Shown: one piece after another, positions 41,076 to 50,625 of the stretch
How the letters are laid out: every line of letters begins with the position of its first letter
How positions within the stretch are numbered: position 1 is the first letter of the stretch
Source of the DNA: Colwellia sp. PAMC 21821
GTDB taxonomy: Bacteria; Pseudomonadota; Gammaproteobacteria; Enterobacterales; Alteromonadaceae
NCBI RefSeq assembly: GCF_002077175.1
Contig: NZ_CP014943.1
Coordinates: 1,612,001-1,676,000, forward strand
Length of the DNA stretch: 64,000 nucleotides
Direction: 5' to 3'
The notes under the pieces: generated by a model
What the model was told of the DNA's origin: nothing
The model's database searches: none
The model's input: the letters and a program-made list of their open reading frames with translations, nothing else
Translations under genes and position numbers: made by a program

Positions 41076-44030
41076 TTAAAACTCAGCAGATACGCTTATA
41101 CGCACGTAACGTGGTTTCTGGAAATCAGTTGGTAAACCGTAAGTCGGATTCGCTTCACCGCGGTAACCACCAAAGGCACCATCATATGAAGCAATACGTT
41201 CATTAACTTCATTGAGTTGCGTTGCTTTATCATTATTAGTCACGTTAAAGATATCAGCGCGGAAAGTAATTTTACTCTCATCAATGTAGTAATCGTAAGT
41301 TGCAGAAAGATCTAACGTCCAAGTATTAGACGTTCTACCTTCAGAGCCACGAGTTACTAACTGACCATCTTTAACAAATGATTCTGCACCATATAACGAT
41401 GCAAAAGCATCAGTAGGATGTAAACCAAAAGCGTTTAGCGGGCGACCAGTAGTGAAGTTAAAATTTGCGCCTAAAGATAAATCTTCTGTAACCGCATAAG
41501 CACCATTAATTTTTACATTATGACGACGGTCGTTCGGTAGATTACCGTTTGCGCCATCAGTTAGGCCAGGTTGGTCAAAGTTAGTTGTTAAACCAGAATC
41601 ATTTTGATCGTTGTCTGAACGAACAAAACCTTCATTGTTACCCCAGCTATGAGACCAAGTATAAGTTACGTTTAATAGCCATTCGTCATCCCAAGCACGG
41701 TTCAATGTTAAATCAACCGCAGCATATTGACGCTTAGCTTCTGGGTAACCTAATTGGTCAGCTGTAATAGTGTATTCTTTTAATTCTAAAGGACCATCAC
41801 CATCAGGGTCAGTCGTAATCGTTACATCTTGGCCAGGGTTAGTTAATACATAGTAATGGAAACCAGAACAAAGCGTACAACCACCATCTAAAGAATCGTC
41901 GAAACCTTTATCGATAGCAACATCTTCCAACGAACTACCCAAATCACGGTAAGTTGCTTTAACGCCATAGCTCCATGAATCATTAATAACTTGCTCATAA
42001 CCTATCATGAACTCATCTTGATACATTGGATCTAAATCAGCATTAACTGTTTCTTTGGTATCTTTTAATTGACCATCAGCAAAAGTAGAAATAGCACCAC
42101 CACTTCCTGGCACTACATTAGGCGTGAAGTCTGCATTGATGCTTTCTACATCAAAGTTTTGGCGTGTATATAATTCATCACCGGCTAAACGTACGTTAGT
42201 ATTAGTTGCAACTGGCAAGAAGTAACGGCCGTAGTTAGCATAAACTTTACTATTACCATCGCCTTTAATGTCCCAGCTCAAACCAAGACGAGGAGCTAAT
42301 TGATTAGTAACATCAACGAATTTATCGCCAGCTTTATTATAGTTTTCAAACGATTCGTTACGTAAACCAATACGAGCAGTTAAATCATCAGTCACTTGCC
42401 ATGTATCTTCAATATAAAACGCAGCACTTTTAGTTTCAAAGTCGCCTTGGTTTACATAATACTCTTCTCGCACAGTATCACAATCAAGCTCATTATTTGC
42501 TAATTTAGCTGAATCACAGTCTTCATATCTGTAAGCTACTCCGCCCGCACGTTGCGTATTTTCAGTGGCTTCCAATTCTTCATAATCGATACCAAATCGC
42601 AATGTATGGTCGTCATGAACATACCAATCAACATCAAAACGATAAGCGGTACGTTTATCATTTTGAACTGATGGAGTACCTAAACCATAAGAGCCGAATT
42701 TCTTACCGCTTCTTCGTTCATAAATAACTGGCTTGTCACCCAACGGGCTTGAACCAACATTTAAGTTACTATAACTGGCTTCATTTACTGAGTATTGCGC
42801 ACTTACTGTTAAATCGTCAGTTAAAATACCTGTATATTTAAGACCCCAAGTTTTACCACCACGCTCTAAATAATAATCACCAAAATTTTCTCCTTTGGTA
42901 TCAGAGTCCGCGTCATATCCAACTTCGTTAGTATCAAGATCTGAGCCGTTATCCCAACCAGTAAACTCTAAAATATGCTCATCTGTTATATACCAGTCAA
43001 TTTTTGCAGCATATAAGGTATCACTTGCATCACGACTATAAAAACTAGAAGTGTTTGCATAATCACGTGTGCGATCTTCTTGATTCAATAAACCAAAAAA
43101 GAATAATTTATCTTGAATTAATGCGCCGCTGGCCCATAAATTGTAATTAGTTGAACCAGTTTTATCTTGGTTGTTAACTACGTAATATTCGCTGTCTGCT
43201 TCTATAATATTATCAGCATCGGTGCGCTTAACATCTGGCGAATGTGCTTGCCATGAGCTAGGTTCCCAAAACGCACTTGCACCAAATTTAAACTCGTTTG
43301 AACCACTTTTAGTTGTTGCATTAACAACACCACCAGTTGAACGGCCAAACTCTGCTGAGTAACCACCGGTTTTAACTTCAAAAGTTTTATACATTTCAAA
43401 TGGTAATTCTGAACCGCCTAAACCGTTACGGAAGTTAGTCGTGTTTATACCGTTAATGTAATAAGTGTTTTCACCAACTGATGAACCACCAAAAGAAGCA
43501 TTTTTACCAAAATCAGAATCACCAGACACTGTACCTGGAGCAAGAAGAGCTACTGAAGCAACGTCGCGTGCAACCGGTACTTTGGCTAAATATTCTAAAT
43601 CTACAACTAATTGCGACTCACTTGATGAAACATCAATAGTTGATACAACAGCACCAGTAACACTGATACGCTCAATATCTCCAGTTTCTAAAGTAAAGTC
43701 TGCACTTGTGCGACCAACAGAGCTAACTTTTAGCTTTTCCTGTTTAACCATTAAAAAGCCATCTTTTTTAGCTTCTAATGAATAATTACCGGCTGGTAAT
43801 AGTGGGAACTTATAATTACCTTGGCTATCAGTCTCTATTGTACGGGTTAAACCAGTATCAATATTGATAATAGTAACCGTTACACCTGAAAGTACATTAC
43901 CAGAATTACTTAGCGAGGTACCAGCAAGTAAACCATCGTTTGCCATTGCTGGCATTGCTAAACCTAACGATACTGAAACAGCTACTGCTGTTACCGAACG
44001 TTTGAATGTTTTAGAAAAATTATTTCTCAT
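41076..44030 (-). CDS. Oar-like TonB-dependent receptor with carboxypeptidase-regulatory domain
   Basis: A 984-residue outer-membrane protein. There is a signal peptide (residues 1-30, AMPAMAN). A CarboxypepD_reg-type beta-sandwich follows at about residues 33-115 (LSNSGNVLSGVTVTIINIDTG, LPAGNYSLEAKKDGF). Next is the plug (PVARDVASVALLAPGTVSGDS, TYYINGINTTNF, FGRSTGGVVNATTKSG) and then a long barrel ending in the aromatic residue of VSAEF. Oar-type receptors import or sense peptides and proteins at the surface. No substrate-binding lipoprotein partner is adjacent. It is divergent from the unknown cassette across a 522-base AT-rich gap. Confidence 0.88.
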   Translation of the reverse strand: MRNNFSKTFKRSVTAVAVSVSLGLAMPAMANDGLLAGTSLSNSGNVLSGVTVTIINIDTGLTRTIETDSQGNYKFPLLPAGNYSLEAKKDGFLMVKQEKLKVSSVGRTSADFTLETGDIERISVTGAVVSTIDVSSSESQLVVDLEYLAKVPVARDVASVALLAPGTVSGDSDFGKNASFGGSSVGENTYYINGINTTNFRNGLGGSELPFEMYKTFEVKTGGYSAEFGRSTGGVVNATTKSGSNEFKFGASAFWEPSSWQAHSPDVKRTDADNIIEADSEYYVVNNQDKTGSTNYNLWASGALIQDKLFFFGLLNQEDRTRDYANTSSFYSRDASDTLYAAKIDWYITDEHILEFTGWDNGSDLDTNEVGYDADSDTKGENFGDYYLERGGKTWGLKYTGILTDDLTVSAQYSVNEASYSNLNVGSSPLGDKPVIYERRSGKKFGSYGLGTPSVQNDKRTAYRFDVDWYVHDDHTLRFGIDYEELEATENTQRAGGVAYRYEDCDSAKLANNELDCDTVREEYYVNQGDFETKSAAFYIEDTWQVTDDLTARIGLRNESFENYNKAGDKFVDVTNQLAPRLGLSWDIKGDGNSKVYANYGRYFLPVATNTNVRLAGDELYTRQNFDVESINADFTPNVVPGSGGAISTFADGQLKDTKETVNADLDPMYQDEFMIGYEQVINDSWSYGVKATYRDLGSSLEDVAIDKGFDDSLDGGCTLCSGFHYYVLTNPGQDVTITTDPDGDGPLELKEYTITADQLGYPEAKRQYAAVDLTLNRAWDDEWLLNVTYTWSHSWGNNEGFVRSDNDQNDSGLTTNFDQPGLTDGANGNLPNDRRHNVKINGAYAVTEDLSLGANFNFTTGRPLNAFGLHPTDAFASLYGAESFVKDGQLVTRGSEGRTSNTWTLDLSATYDYYIDESKITFRADIFNVTNNDKATQLNEVNERIASYDGAFGGYRGEANPTYGLPTDFQKPRYVRISVSAEF

Positions 44031-44552
44031 GATTGTGTTTCTCTCCGAGATTATATTGTTTTTATTTTGTTACTATTATCTATTATAAATGTTTCATAAT
44101 GTTACTAGCTGTAACATTTTCCCTATCTTTACTTGAATTGAAAATATATTCAAGCATTTAATTGTTACATTGAATACAATATACAAAAATTAAAAGTAGA
44201 GTAAAAACAATTTATTAATATAGAACAAGAAAGTAACGCAACATTTATATAACATATATGCAATATTGCTTAATTTTTAACGCATAAATTAATGAAAAAG
44301 CAATTTTTATGTCTGCTGTAGATGTTTCATTTTGTGAATTACTTCATATTGAATCTATATTTATTGGCTTAACGTAGGAAATTTGACTGTTTAAAAACGA
44401 AAAACACACCAGTTATCTTCATTATCGACTTCGTATCTGAGGTCACTTTGCTTTATATACTGATATAAACTCTTTCTGGTTTTAAAAGCCGCTTGATCAG
44501 CACCTTAATATGCGAGTAAAGTAAGACAACGATAAATAGTACAGATACAAAG
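44031..44552. other. 522-base AT-rich gap upstream of the receptor and the unknown cassette
   Basis: Very AT-rich, with no convincing reading frame. It must hold two divergent promoters. CTCGGAGA precedes the receptor start on its strand in mirror form, i.e. TCTCCGAG on the minus strand. I see no strong palindrome or known operator. Confidence 0.4.
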
Positions 44553-44906
44553 ATGGTCACCGATACTGATGGTTATATTCATGTTGTTGAATATTTAACT
44601 GCTCATTTAAACTTATTTGAAAATAGTATCAATATTGAGAATGCAAACAGCTCGGTATTAGAAGTTATTGAACAAGAAATGAGTGAAAAAATTATTGCTT
44701 TATGCAATCAAAACCAAAACTTAACCTTTAAGCAACGAAATACTATTATTAGAGAAGTTGATGCGATAGTTTATGACTTACAAGAAATATTATCGGGTGT
44801 AGTCAATAATTCGGTAAATAATGAGCAGCTAGCGTTTATTAAAGAGTTTGCTATTTTAATTAAAAATTTATTTGATACAGAAATTAACAATCAATTTATA
44901 CGCTAG
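44553..44906 (+). CDS. unknown small helical protein, first gene of cassette
   Basis: A 117-residue acidic protein with no signal peptide, Cys pairing or membrane segment; it appears entirely helical (VLEVIEQEMSEKIIALCNQNQ, FKQRNTIIREVDAIVYDLQEIL, LAFIKEFAILIKNLFD). It was not recognised. It is followed after 60 bases by the SSB-like gene in the same direction, so it probably forms a transcript with it. Base composition resembles the neighbouring genes. It could be a chaperone or adaptor for its neighbour, but this is speculation. Confidence 0.6.
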   Translation: MVTDTDGYIHVVEYLTAHLNLFENSINIENANSSVLEVIEQEMSEKIIALCNQNQNLTFKQRNTIIREVDAIVYDLQEILSGVVNNSVNNEQLAFIKEFAILIKNLFDTEINNQFIR

Positions 44907-44966
44907 TCATACTATTGGTCGTTTAAAACGCTCGACCATTTTTTTCCTATAACAACAAGTAGAACT

Positions 44967-45620
44967 ATGTCATCTGAATTACCGCAAAACCATTTATGCA
45001 CCGTTACCCTTTTAGGCAACTTGGTTAATAAGCCTGATATTCGCTACCAAGCTAACCCTGTTGTTGCTTTTGCTGAATTTACGTTGGCAACGCATAGCCG
45101 TTGGTTTGATAAAACCAGTAACAAATTTAAAGAATGGACCAGTTATCATACCGTAAAAGTTATTGGTGACATTGTTGAACGTGCCCTGATTCACGCTGAC
45201 AAAGGCGATATCATACTGCTACAAGGCTATTTAATTAATAGTAAAAAGAATAATCGCGAAATTATCCACGCGAGTTACGCACAAACTTTTCCAAAGGGCT
45301 ATGCTCAATCTATTAATCAAATTCATTGTAGTGGTAATATAGTTTCTGATATTAAGGTTATTACCACTGAAAACAATAAAGAATTAACCGAAGTTATTAT
45401 AGAGTCTCAGCAGCATATATTTTCCGCCATTACACATAAATACCATATGGTCACAATTCAGCGCCCAGTCCATATTTGGGGTAAACAAGCACTTTATCTT
45501 GCTGAACACGGAACAAGAAATGATCAAATAATAGTTGACGGAAAATTAAGCTATCTTAATAATAAGGATAAAAACCAATTTATAGATGCGCAACAAGCTG
45601 TTTTAATAGCAAAGAATTAA
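44967..45620 (+). CDS. SSB-like protein with two OB-type halves
   Basis: A 217-residue protein. Residues 10-95 match the single-stranded-DNA-binding (SSB) OB fold: CTVTLLGNLVNKPDIRYQ, VVAFAEFTLATHSRWFD, YHTVKVIGDIVERALIHADKGDIILLQGYL. Residues 113-210 look like a second, diverged OB domain with the same order (IHCSGNIVSDIKVI, VHIWGKQALYLAEHG, IIVDGKLSYLNN). It lacks the acidic DDDIPF-type tail that recruits repair partners to canonical SSB, so it is not the housekeeping SSB. It may bind single-stranded DNA or RNA. It lies in a cassette with two unfamiliar genes. Confidence 0.72.
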   Translation: MSSELPQNHLCTVTLLGNLVNKPDIRYQANPVVAFAEFTLATHSRWFDKTSNKFKEWTSYHTVKVIGDIVERALIHADKGDIILLQGYLINSKKNNREIIHASYAQTFPKGYAQSINQIHCSGNIVSDIKVITTENNKELTEVIIESQQHIFSAITHKYHMVTIQRPVHIWGKQALYLAEHGTRNDQIIVDGKLSYLNNKDKNQFIDAQQAVLIAKN

Positions 45621-45665
45621 GCTTAAACTCCCTCTAACTAATTTTTTAAAGGAATATGCTGTTTT

Positions 45666-47759
45666 ATGGACAAAAGTATCTGGTTCAATCGCTGTAAGTT
45701 ATATTTTATTTTTACATTAATGGCTATGCTTAGCCAAATTTCTCATGTTGCAGCACAAATTGCTAACGAACTAGAATTATCGGCAATAGCCAGTCTTGAT
45801 AAAGCAGTTTTAGCAAATGATCAGTGGCAAAGCGTGTTACCTGTTTCAGGCGACGAAGATCAATACTTTGTAGCTACAAAAGCGGGTAAAATTTACCATT
45901 TAAACCATAACGAAATAGCACAAACTGCTTTTTTCGATCTAAAGTTAGCGTTAAAAAACCCTAATATTATTGCCTTAACCGCTGTAACTTTAGATCCAAA
46001 CTTTCATTATCGTGATCGAGATGGATATCAAACTTTTTATACAGCCCATACTGAAACAAGTAAAAAAACCAAGTCGAAGTTAACCCCCAAAAATACTGAA
46101 ATTATCGCCCCATACGATGCGGTTATAATACGCTGGCAAATAACAGGGCTACAAAATGAAACACCTCAACTTAGTCAACAATATGAAGTTATGCGTATTG
46201 CTATTATGCAACCTCAAGAACATATCCAGCTGCTAAGCTTTAATCCTTATGTTGAATCTTGGCACGATGATTTTGGTTTACTTTTTATAGCCCTTGCCCT
46301 CAATGAAACATTAAAGAGTGAGGCACTGTACGCTGGGAGCATTCTGCGTATAAAACCCGAAAAATACGGTTTACTAAACTACACTATTCCAGTTGATAAC
46401 CCTTTTACAAAAACAGATGATATTCGAAATGAAATTGTATTTATAGCCGGACACAAATCAGAGCATTTTGATTGGATAAAGAAAAGCACCTACAGCTTCC
46501 TTATACAACTTAACCAACAAGACGTAAATATGCTAGTAGAAGCAAAAATAGGTGATGATTGGCGTAAAGCTATCCCACAAGCACAGATAAAAAAGAGCTT
46601 ACCTGTAGCGACTACAAAGCATAAAACTATACTCTATCACGGTAGAGAGCTGAAAACCTTATGGGGTAAAGCGTTACAGTTACAAGAAACAGAAAACGCT
46701 TGGCAATTACAAGCAATAACATTAAATTCAAGTCTTGATAGTGAAGATGAAATTCAAGACATCCCCTATAAACTGATAAAAGAAAATCCTAGTGAGCAAT
46801 CAAAATTCAGTTTGCATCAAAACCACAATGGCGAATTGCTACTGCTCGAACATAACCAGCAACGCTTATACACCATCAATATACCTATTATTGCTGAGAC
46901 TAAAAACGCAACTAATGAAGTATCAATAAGCAGCTCAAATACTAAGAGTATTTTTGCTTTCTTGTTTGTCATGATACTTATTTTAGCCAGCTACTTCTTG
47001 TTTTTGAAAAATAAAGGCGTTGTGAAAAAGAGCTTCTTGCAACGTCAATGGGCTAATTTTGAATTAGATGTTGCAGAAAAATCGTTATCTTTGTATAAAC
47101 GCCACGCTAAAAATGCAGACAAAACCATCGATATATCGTCACTTACCCGAAGTGAACTGTTACTAAATGATGAGGTTATTTCAACGGTTAGTGACGACTC
47201 ATTACAAGCCTTCCCTGAAGATGCAGAAGATATAATTCTGACATTATTTGCGAAAGAGCGCCGATTAAAAATGAGTAATGAAAAGCAAAGAAGCATTCAG
47301 ATACGCTTAACCGATGATCAAAAAAATCATTACTTATTTTGCCTTTATTTTCGCGTTGGAAATATTCGCCATACCAGACTTACATACCAAGAAGTGACTA
47401 ATAAAGCTATTGATTGGCAGCAGTTTTTCGCACAATATATCAATCAAAATATAACCGTTAAACGAAAAAATAAAGTTAATTTACCTCACGAAATACCATC
47501 ACCTAGTGAAACAAAAGAAACCTCAACTGTGCCTAAAACTCAACCAGAAACGCACGAAGATAATTCGACACTCGTAACGTCGCATAGCAACAATACTGAC
47601 TTACCAACGAATAATACTCAAGATGGCTATTCTGACCCTGATAGTAAGCTTGTTGAAGCTTTAGACAAACTGATTATAATGAAAAAACAAGGTTACTTGA
47701 GTGAAAGCGAATACAATGTTGCTAAAACAAATATTTTACAAGAATTAACGAACGATTAG
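45666..47759 (+). CDS. exported propeller-like protein with TM segment and C-terminal SHOCT-like domain
   Basis: A 697-residue protein. It begins with a signal peptide (about residues 1-32). An outer segment to about residue 420 has strand-rich stretches resembling sorbosone/glucose-dehydrogenase-type propellers (DQYFVATKAGKIYHLN, LTAVTLDPNFHYRDRDGYQTFYTAHTE). A single membrane span lies at about residues 427-447 (SIFAFLFVMILILASYFLFL). An intracellular part of about 250 residues ends in a SHOCT-like motif (LDKLIIMKKQGYLSESEYNVAK). This suggests a periplasmic sensor or receptor coupled to a cytoplasmic, self-associating tail. The whole architecture was not recognised as a named family. Confidence 0.65.
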   Translation: MDKSIWFNRCKLYFIFTLMAMLSQISHVAAQIANELELSAIASLDKAVLANDQWQSVLPVSGDEDQYFVATKAGKIYHLNHNEIAQTAFFDLKLALKNPNIIALTAVTLDPNFHYRDRDGYQTFYTAHTETSKKTKSKLTPKNTEIIAPYDAVIIRWQITGLQNETPQLSQQYEVMRIAIMQPQEHIQLLSFNPYVESWHDDFGLLFIALALNETLKSEALYAGSILRIKPEKYGLLNYTIPVDNPFTKTDDIRNEIVFIAGHKSEHFDWIKKSTYSFLIQLNQQDVNMLVEAKIGDDWRKAIPQAQIKKSLPVATTKHKTILYHGRELKTLWGKALQLQETENAWQLQAITLNSSLDSEDEIQDIPYKLIKENPSEQSKFSLHQNHNGELLLLEHNQQRLYTINIPIIAETKNATNEVSISSSNTKSIFAFLFVMILILASYFLFLKNKGVVKKSFLQRQWANFELDVAEKSLSLYKRHAKNADKTIDISSLTRSELLLNDEVISTVSDDSLQAFPEDAEDIILTLFAKERRLKMSNEKQRSIQIRLTDDQKNHYLFCLYFRVGNIRHTRLTYQEVTNKAIDWQQFFAQYINQNITVKRKNKVNLPHEIPSPSETKETSTVPKTQPETHEDNSTLVTSHSNNTDLPTNNTQDGYSDPDSKLVEALDKLIIMKKQGYLSESEYNVAKTNILQELTND

Positions 47760-47810
47760 TGCTTTTATTTTACTCGACATTAATTTGACTCTCATTGTCC
47801 TATTAAAAAA

Positions 47811-47846
47811 TAACAATGATTTATACTTAACCATAAATCATTGTTA
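47811..47846 (-). terminator. 14-base perfect inverted repeat, reads as a minus-strand terminator
   Basis: TAACAATGATTTAT/ATAAATCATTGTTA with an eight-base loop. The A-run lies on its left side, so a U-tract would follow the stem only for minus-strand transcription, although the flanking genes are on the plus strand. It may still form the 3' end of the cassette transcript. Confidence 0.5.
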
Positions 47847-47857
47847 AGTAAGGTCAC

Positions 47858-47893
47858 TTAGCACTCGTTAATGCCAATGCATTAGAGTGCTAA
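47858..47893. promoter_or_regulatory. CIRCE-like inverted repeat with double-length spacer
   Basis: TTAGCACTC and GAGTGCTAA are exactly the two half-sites of the CIRCE/HrcA operator, but separated by 18 bases instead of the usual 9. The spacer itself contains TAATGC-CAAT-GCATTA, so the whole forms a long, nearly perfect hairpin. It is 168 bases upstream of the VTT gene. The gap 47760-48061 holds only this and the repeat at 47811. Confidence 0.45.
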
Positions 47894-48061
47894 CACCTAA
47901 CTAAGATTTTATTTACGTTAGCCTGTGATAAAATATATTCCATTCATACAAAACCAATGTCATACCGAAGTGATTAATTATCTACTCAAATTAAATTTTC
48001 TCGTAAAACAGTAGTCACCTTCGATGTAAAAAGAGCCTAAATAAGCATAAAGAGCCCGCAA

Positions 48062-48727
48062 GTGTTTAAAACAAAATCAGCAGTAAAAGTAACCGTTATC
48101 GCGACCCTAATATCAATATTGTTGGCGATTACCTTGGCTACACTATTGCTAGGTAACTATGGCGCTATTATTCAAAACTATTTGAACACTATCATTCCCA
48201 ATACCCTATTTGGCGCTTTATTATTTGTATTAATACTGACTCCAGCAATGGCTGTTGGATTGCCAAGACAAATTGCCGCATTAAGTGCTGGTTTTTTATT
48301 TGGTGCAAGCTTAGGTATGGTGCTAGCAACAATATCTGCAGTTTTGGGATGCCTAGTAACCTTGATCTTAGCTCGAAAATTTTTTGCGAATATCATTGAG
48401 CGAAATTACCCACAACAACTCGCAAAAGTAAGCCATTTCTTTAGTCATAATACATTCTTAAAGGCGCTGATTATTCGACTTTTACCTGCGGGTTCAAATT
48501 TTCTGACTAATGTACTAGCAGGCACAGCACGCTCACCAGTAAAACCCTATATATTAGGGTCGGCACTGGGCTTTATTCCACAAATGACAATATTTTCATT
48601 AATGGGCGCAGGATTACAGGTCAATGGTCAACAGCAACTGATTATCAGTGTTATTTTGCTTGTTATCGCATTGTTATTGGGTGGCTACCTGTATCGAAAA
48701 ACTCACAATAAGTTAACCTTGAATTGA
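48062..48727 (+). CDS. TVP38/TMEM64 (VTT, DedA-like) membrane protein
   Basis: A 221-residue integral membrane protein with GTG start 48062. About five or six hydrophobic segments are visible. The VTT core is AMAVGLPRQIAALSAGFLFGASLGMVLATISAVLGCLVTLILAR followed by LIIRLLPAGSNFLTNVLAGTARSPVKPYILGSALGFIPQM, with Arg/Pro residues typical of re-entrant loops. Relatives in this superfamily scramble or flip phospholipids, including undecaprenyl phosphate; the substrate here is not known. It is preceded by the CIRCE-like repeat. Confidence 0.83.
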   Translation: MFKTKSAVKVTVIATLISILLAITLATLLLGNYGAIIQNYLNTIIPNTLFGALLFVLILTPAMAVGLPRQIAALSAGFLFGASLGMVLATISAVLGCLVTLILARKFFANIIERNYPQQLAKVSHFFSHNTFLKALIIRLLPAGSNFLTNVLAGTARSPVKPYILGSALGFIPQMTIFSLMGAGLQVNGQQQLIISVILLVIALLLGGYLYRKTHNKLTLN

Positions 48728-48918
48728 AGTGCTACTGAATTGCATTAAGTGCGCCTGATAATCTTTAGATAAGGTCGCATTGGGCTTATATTTAGGACTT
48801 TAGCTTCTCATAGTGAGTAGCAGTATATTTACCATTTGACGGCATAAATACCGACCTACAATCGTCACTTCACGACATCTGTTTATTGGTTTTGCTTTGT
48901 TAAATTTTTGCCAATAAA

Positions 48919-48938
48919 AAAGAGGCCGCAGCCTCTTT
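48919..48938 (-). terminator. rho-independent terminator of ccoG-srkA-dsbA
   Basis: Stem AAAGAGGC/GCCTCTTT with a CGCA loop, flanked by A-run and T-run, 19 bases past the dsbA stop codon. Confidence 0.82.
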
Positions 48939-48956
48939 CTTAAATCACTTACTCGC

Positions 48957-49589
48957 TTATTTTAAGGTTAATAAGTGATTTACAAGATTAATGTAATCTT
49001 GTTCAAAATTATTTCTATCTAAACCTTGAGCATCTACGCGGTACTTGCCGTTAACAATAACTGCTGGTACACCCGTTAAAGCGCCTTTGCCAGAAAAGTA
49101 GTCTTGGTGTTTCTTCATCGCATTAGCTTTACTTACGACACCAAAGCTTTTCATTAACTTATCGAATTGCTCACCATCTGCACCATTAAGTACAAATACG
49201 TTACGAATATCTTTTTCAGAAGTAAATACCGCTTTTTGAACGTGAATGTAATTAAACATTGCACCAACCATTTTTTTCTCTAAGCCCATTTGATGAGCAA
49301 CAACAACGGCTTTACTCAGCATTTGTTGTACTTTAGGCGAAGCAGCACGTAAGAAGTCGACATGGTTCATTTCGAACTTAGCATTTTCTGGTATTGATGT
49401 TTTTAGCTTCTGCATAAAAGGTTCAAACTGAAAACAATGAGGGCAATAAAACGAGAAAAACTCACGTACTTCTTGTTTCGCAGTGACTTCCTCACTGACT
49501 TTAGTGTAATGCTCGCCTTCAGTATAATTTGCTGAGAATGCGAATACTGGTAATAACATTAAAGCGAATAAGCTCACTAATTTTTTCAT
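48957..49589 (-). CDS. dsbA: thiol:disulfide interchange protein DsbA
   Basis: About 210 residues from ATG 49589, which has AGGA upstream at good spacing; a TTG at 49610 is less likely. It has a signal peptide (MKKLVSLFALMLLPVFAFSA). The thioredoxin-fold active site is FYCPHCFQFEP, matching the CPHC of DsbA, and the cis-Pro loop is GALTGVPAVIVNGKY. It is a periplasmic oxidase that forms disulfides in exported proteins. It is last in a minus-strand set with srkA directly upstream, as in E. coli. Confidence 0.93.
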   Translation of the reverse strand: MKKLVSLFALMLLPVFAFSANYTEGEHYTKVSEEVTAKQEVREFFSFYCPHCFQFEPFMQKLKTSIPENAKFEMNHVDFLRAASPKVQQMLSKAVVVAHQMGLEKKMVGAMFNYIHVQKAVFTSEKDIRNVFVLNGADGEQFDKLMKSFGVVSKANAMKKHQDYFSGKGALTGVPAVIVNGKYRVDAQGLDRNNFEQDYINLVNHLLTLK

Positions 49590-49647
49590 AAAATTAAAAT
49601 TCCTAATCAATAATAAATCAAAATAATTTTGCTGAACTTACTTATAC

Positions 49648-50625
49648 TTAATAAGGTAATAAGCTCAACGGAGGCTGTTGCAATGCTGACATTTGCTCTT
49701 TAAGCATCAAAATTTGTTGTTCCCAATATTTTTCAGTATTAAACCACGGAAAGTTATGAGGAAAAGCAGGATCTTGCCAACGTTTACATAGCCATGCCAT
49801 ATAATTAACTACTCGCATAGTACGCAATGATTCAATTAAAGGCAATTGATTGGTCTCAAAGCGATGAAATTCATCGTAGCCCGTTAATATGGTATCTAAC
49901 TGCAATAACTGCTGCTGACGATCACCACTGAGCATCATCCAAATATCTTGAACTGCAGGGCCCATGCGACAATCATCAAGATCAACAAAGTGTGGTCCTT
50001 TATCCGTCCATAAAATGTTACCAGCATGACAATCGCCGTGTAAACGAATCTGCGACTTAGGTTGGTACTGCTGGCTTGCGATGGTGATCACTTGTTCTAA
50101 AATAGTGAAAAAAGGCAGCGTCAAACTCGCGGGAACAAAGTTAGACTTTTCAATAATAAGTTGTGCTTGCTGCAGCATTTCTTCACTAGTAAATGTTGGT
50201 CGTTCTTTAAAGTCTTTTTTAGCCGCAACCGCATGAATACGACCTAAAAATCGGCCCATCCACTCTAATTGGTCTAAATTATCGACTTCGAAAATACGAC
50301 CACCGCGGCAAGGAAATATAGCAAAGTGATAACCTTCATGATTAAACAAAGACTCACCATCTATTTTCATCGGAGCCACTAACGGCAGTTCGCTTTTGTC
50401 TAATTCAAACGAGAACTTATGCTCTTCTCTAATTTGAGCTTCTGTCCAGCGTTGCGGTCGATAAAACTTGGTCACATATTTAGTTTTATCCATATCATGA
50501 AACTGATAAACGCGATTTTCATAGCTATTTAACGCCAGCAAGCCGCTATCAACCGTTAAGCCAGTGCTTTCTAGGCCATCTAGAATTAGGTCTGGCGATA
50601 GCGAAGTAAAATCAAAGACTGACAT
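49648..50625 (-). CDS. srkA: stress response serine/threonine kinase SrkA (YihE/RdoA)
   Basis: A 325-residue choline-kinase-like protein (E. coli SrkA 328). ENRVYQF and YVTKFYRPQRW contain the ATP-binding Lys. RLHGDCHAGNILW is the catalytic loop and HFVDLDDCRMGP the metal-binding loop. In E. coli it is a cytoplasmic kinase that counters oxidative cell death, lying upstream of dsbA. Here its start overlaps the ccoG stop codon by one base, giving a ccoG-srkA-dsbA unit. Confidence 0.92.
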   Translation of the reverse strand: MSVFDFTSLSPDLILDGLESTGLTVDSGLLALNSYENRVYQFHDMDKTKYVTKFYRPQRWTEAQIREEHKFSFELDKSELPLVAPMKIDGESLFNHEGYHFAIFPCRGGRIFEVDNLDQLEWMGRFLGRIHAVAAKKDFKERPTFTSEEMLQQAQLIIEKSNFVPASLTLPFFTILEQVITIASQQYQPKSQIRLHGDCHAGNILWTDKGPHFVDLDDCRMGPAVQDIWMMLSGDRQQQLLQLDTILTGYDEFHRFETNQLPLIESLRTMRVVNYMAWLCKRWQDPAFPHNFPWFNTEKYWEQQILMLKEQMSALQQPPLSLLPY

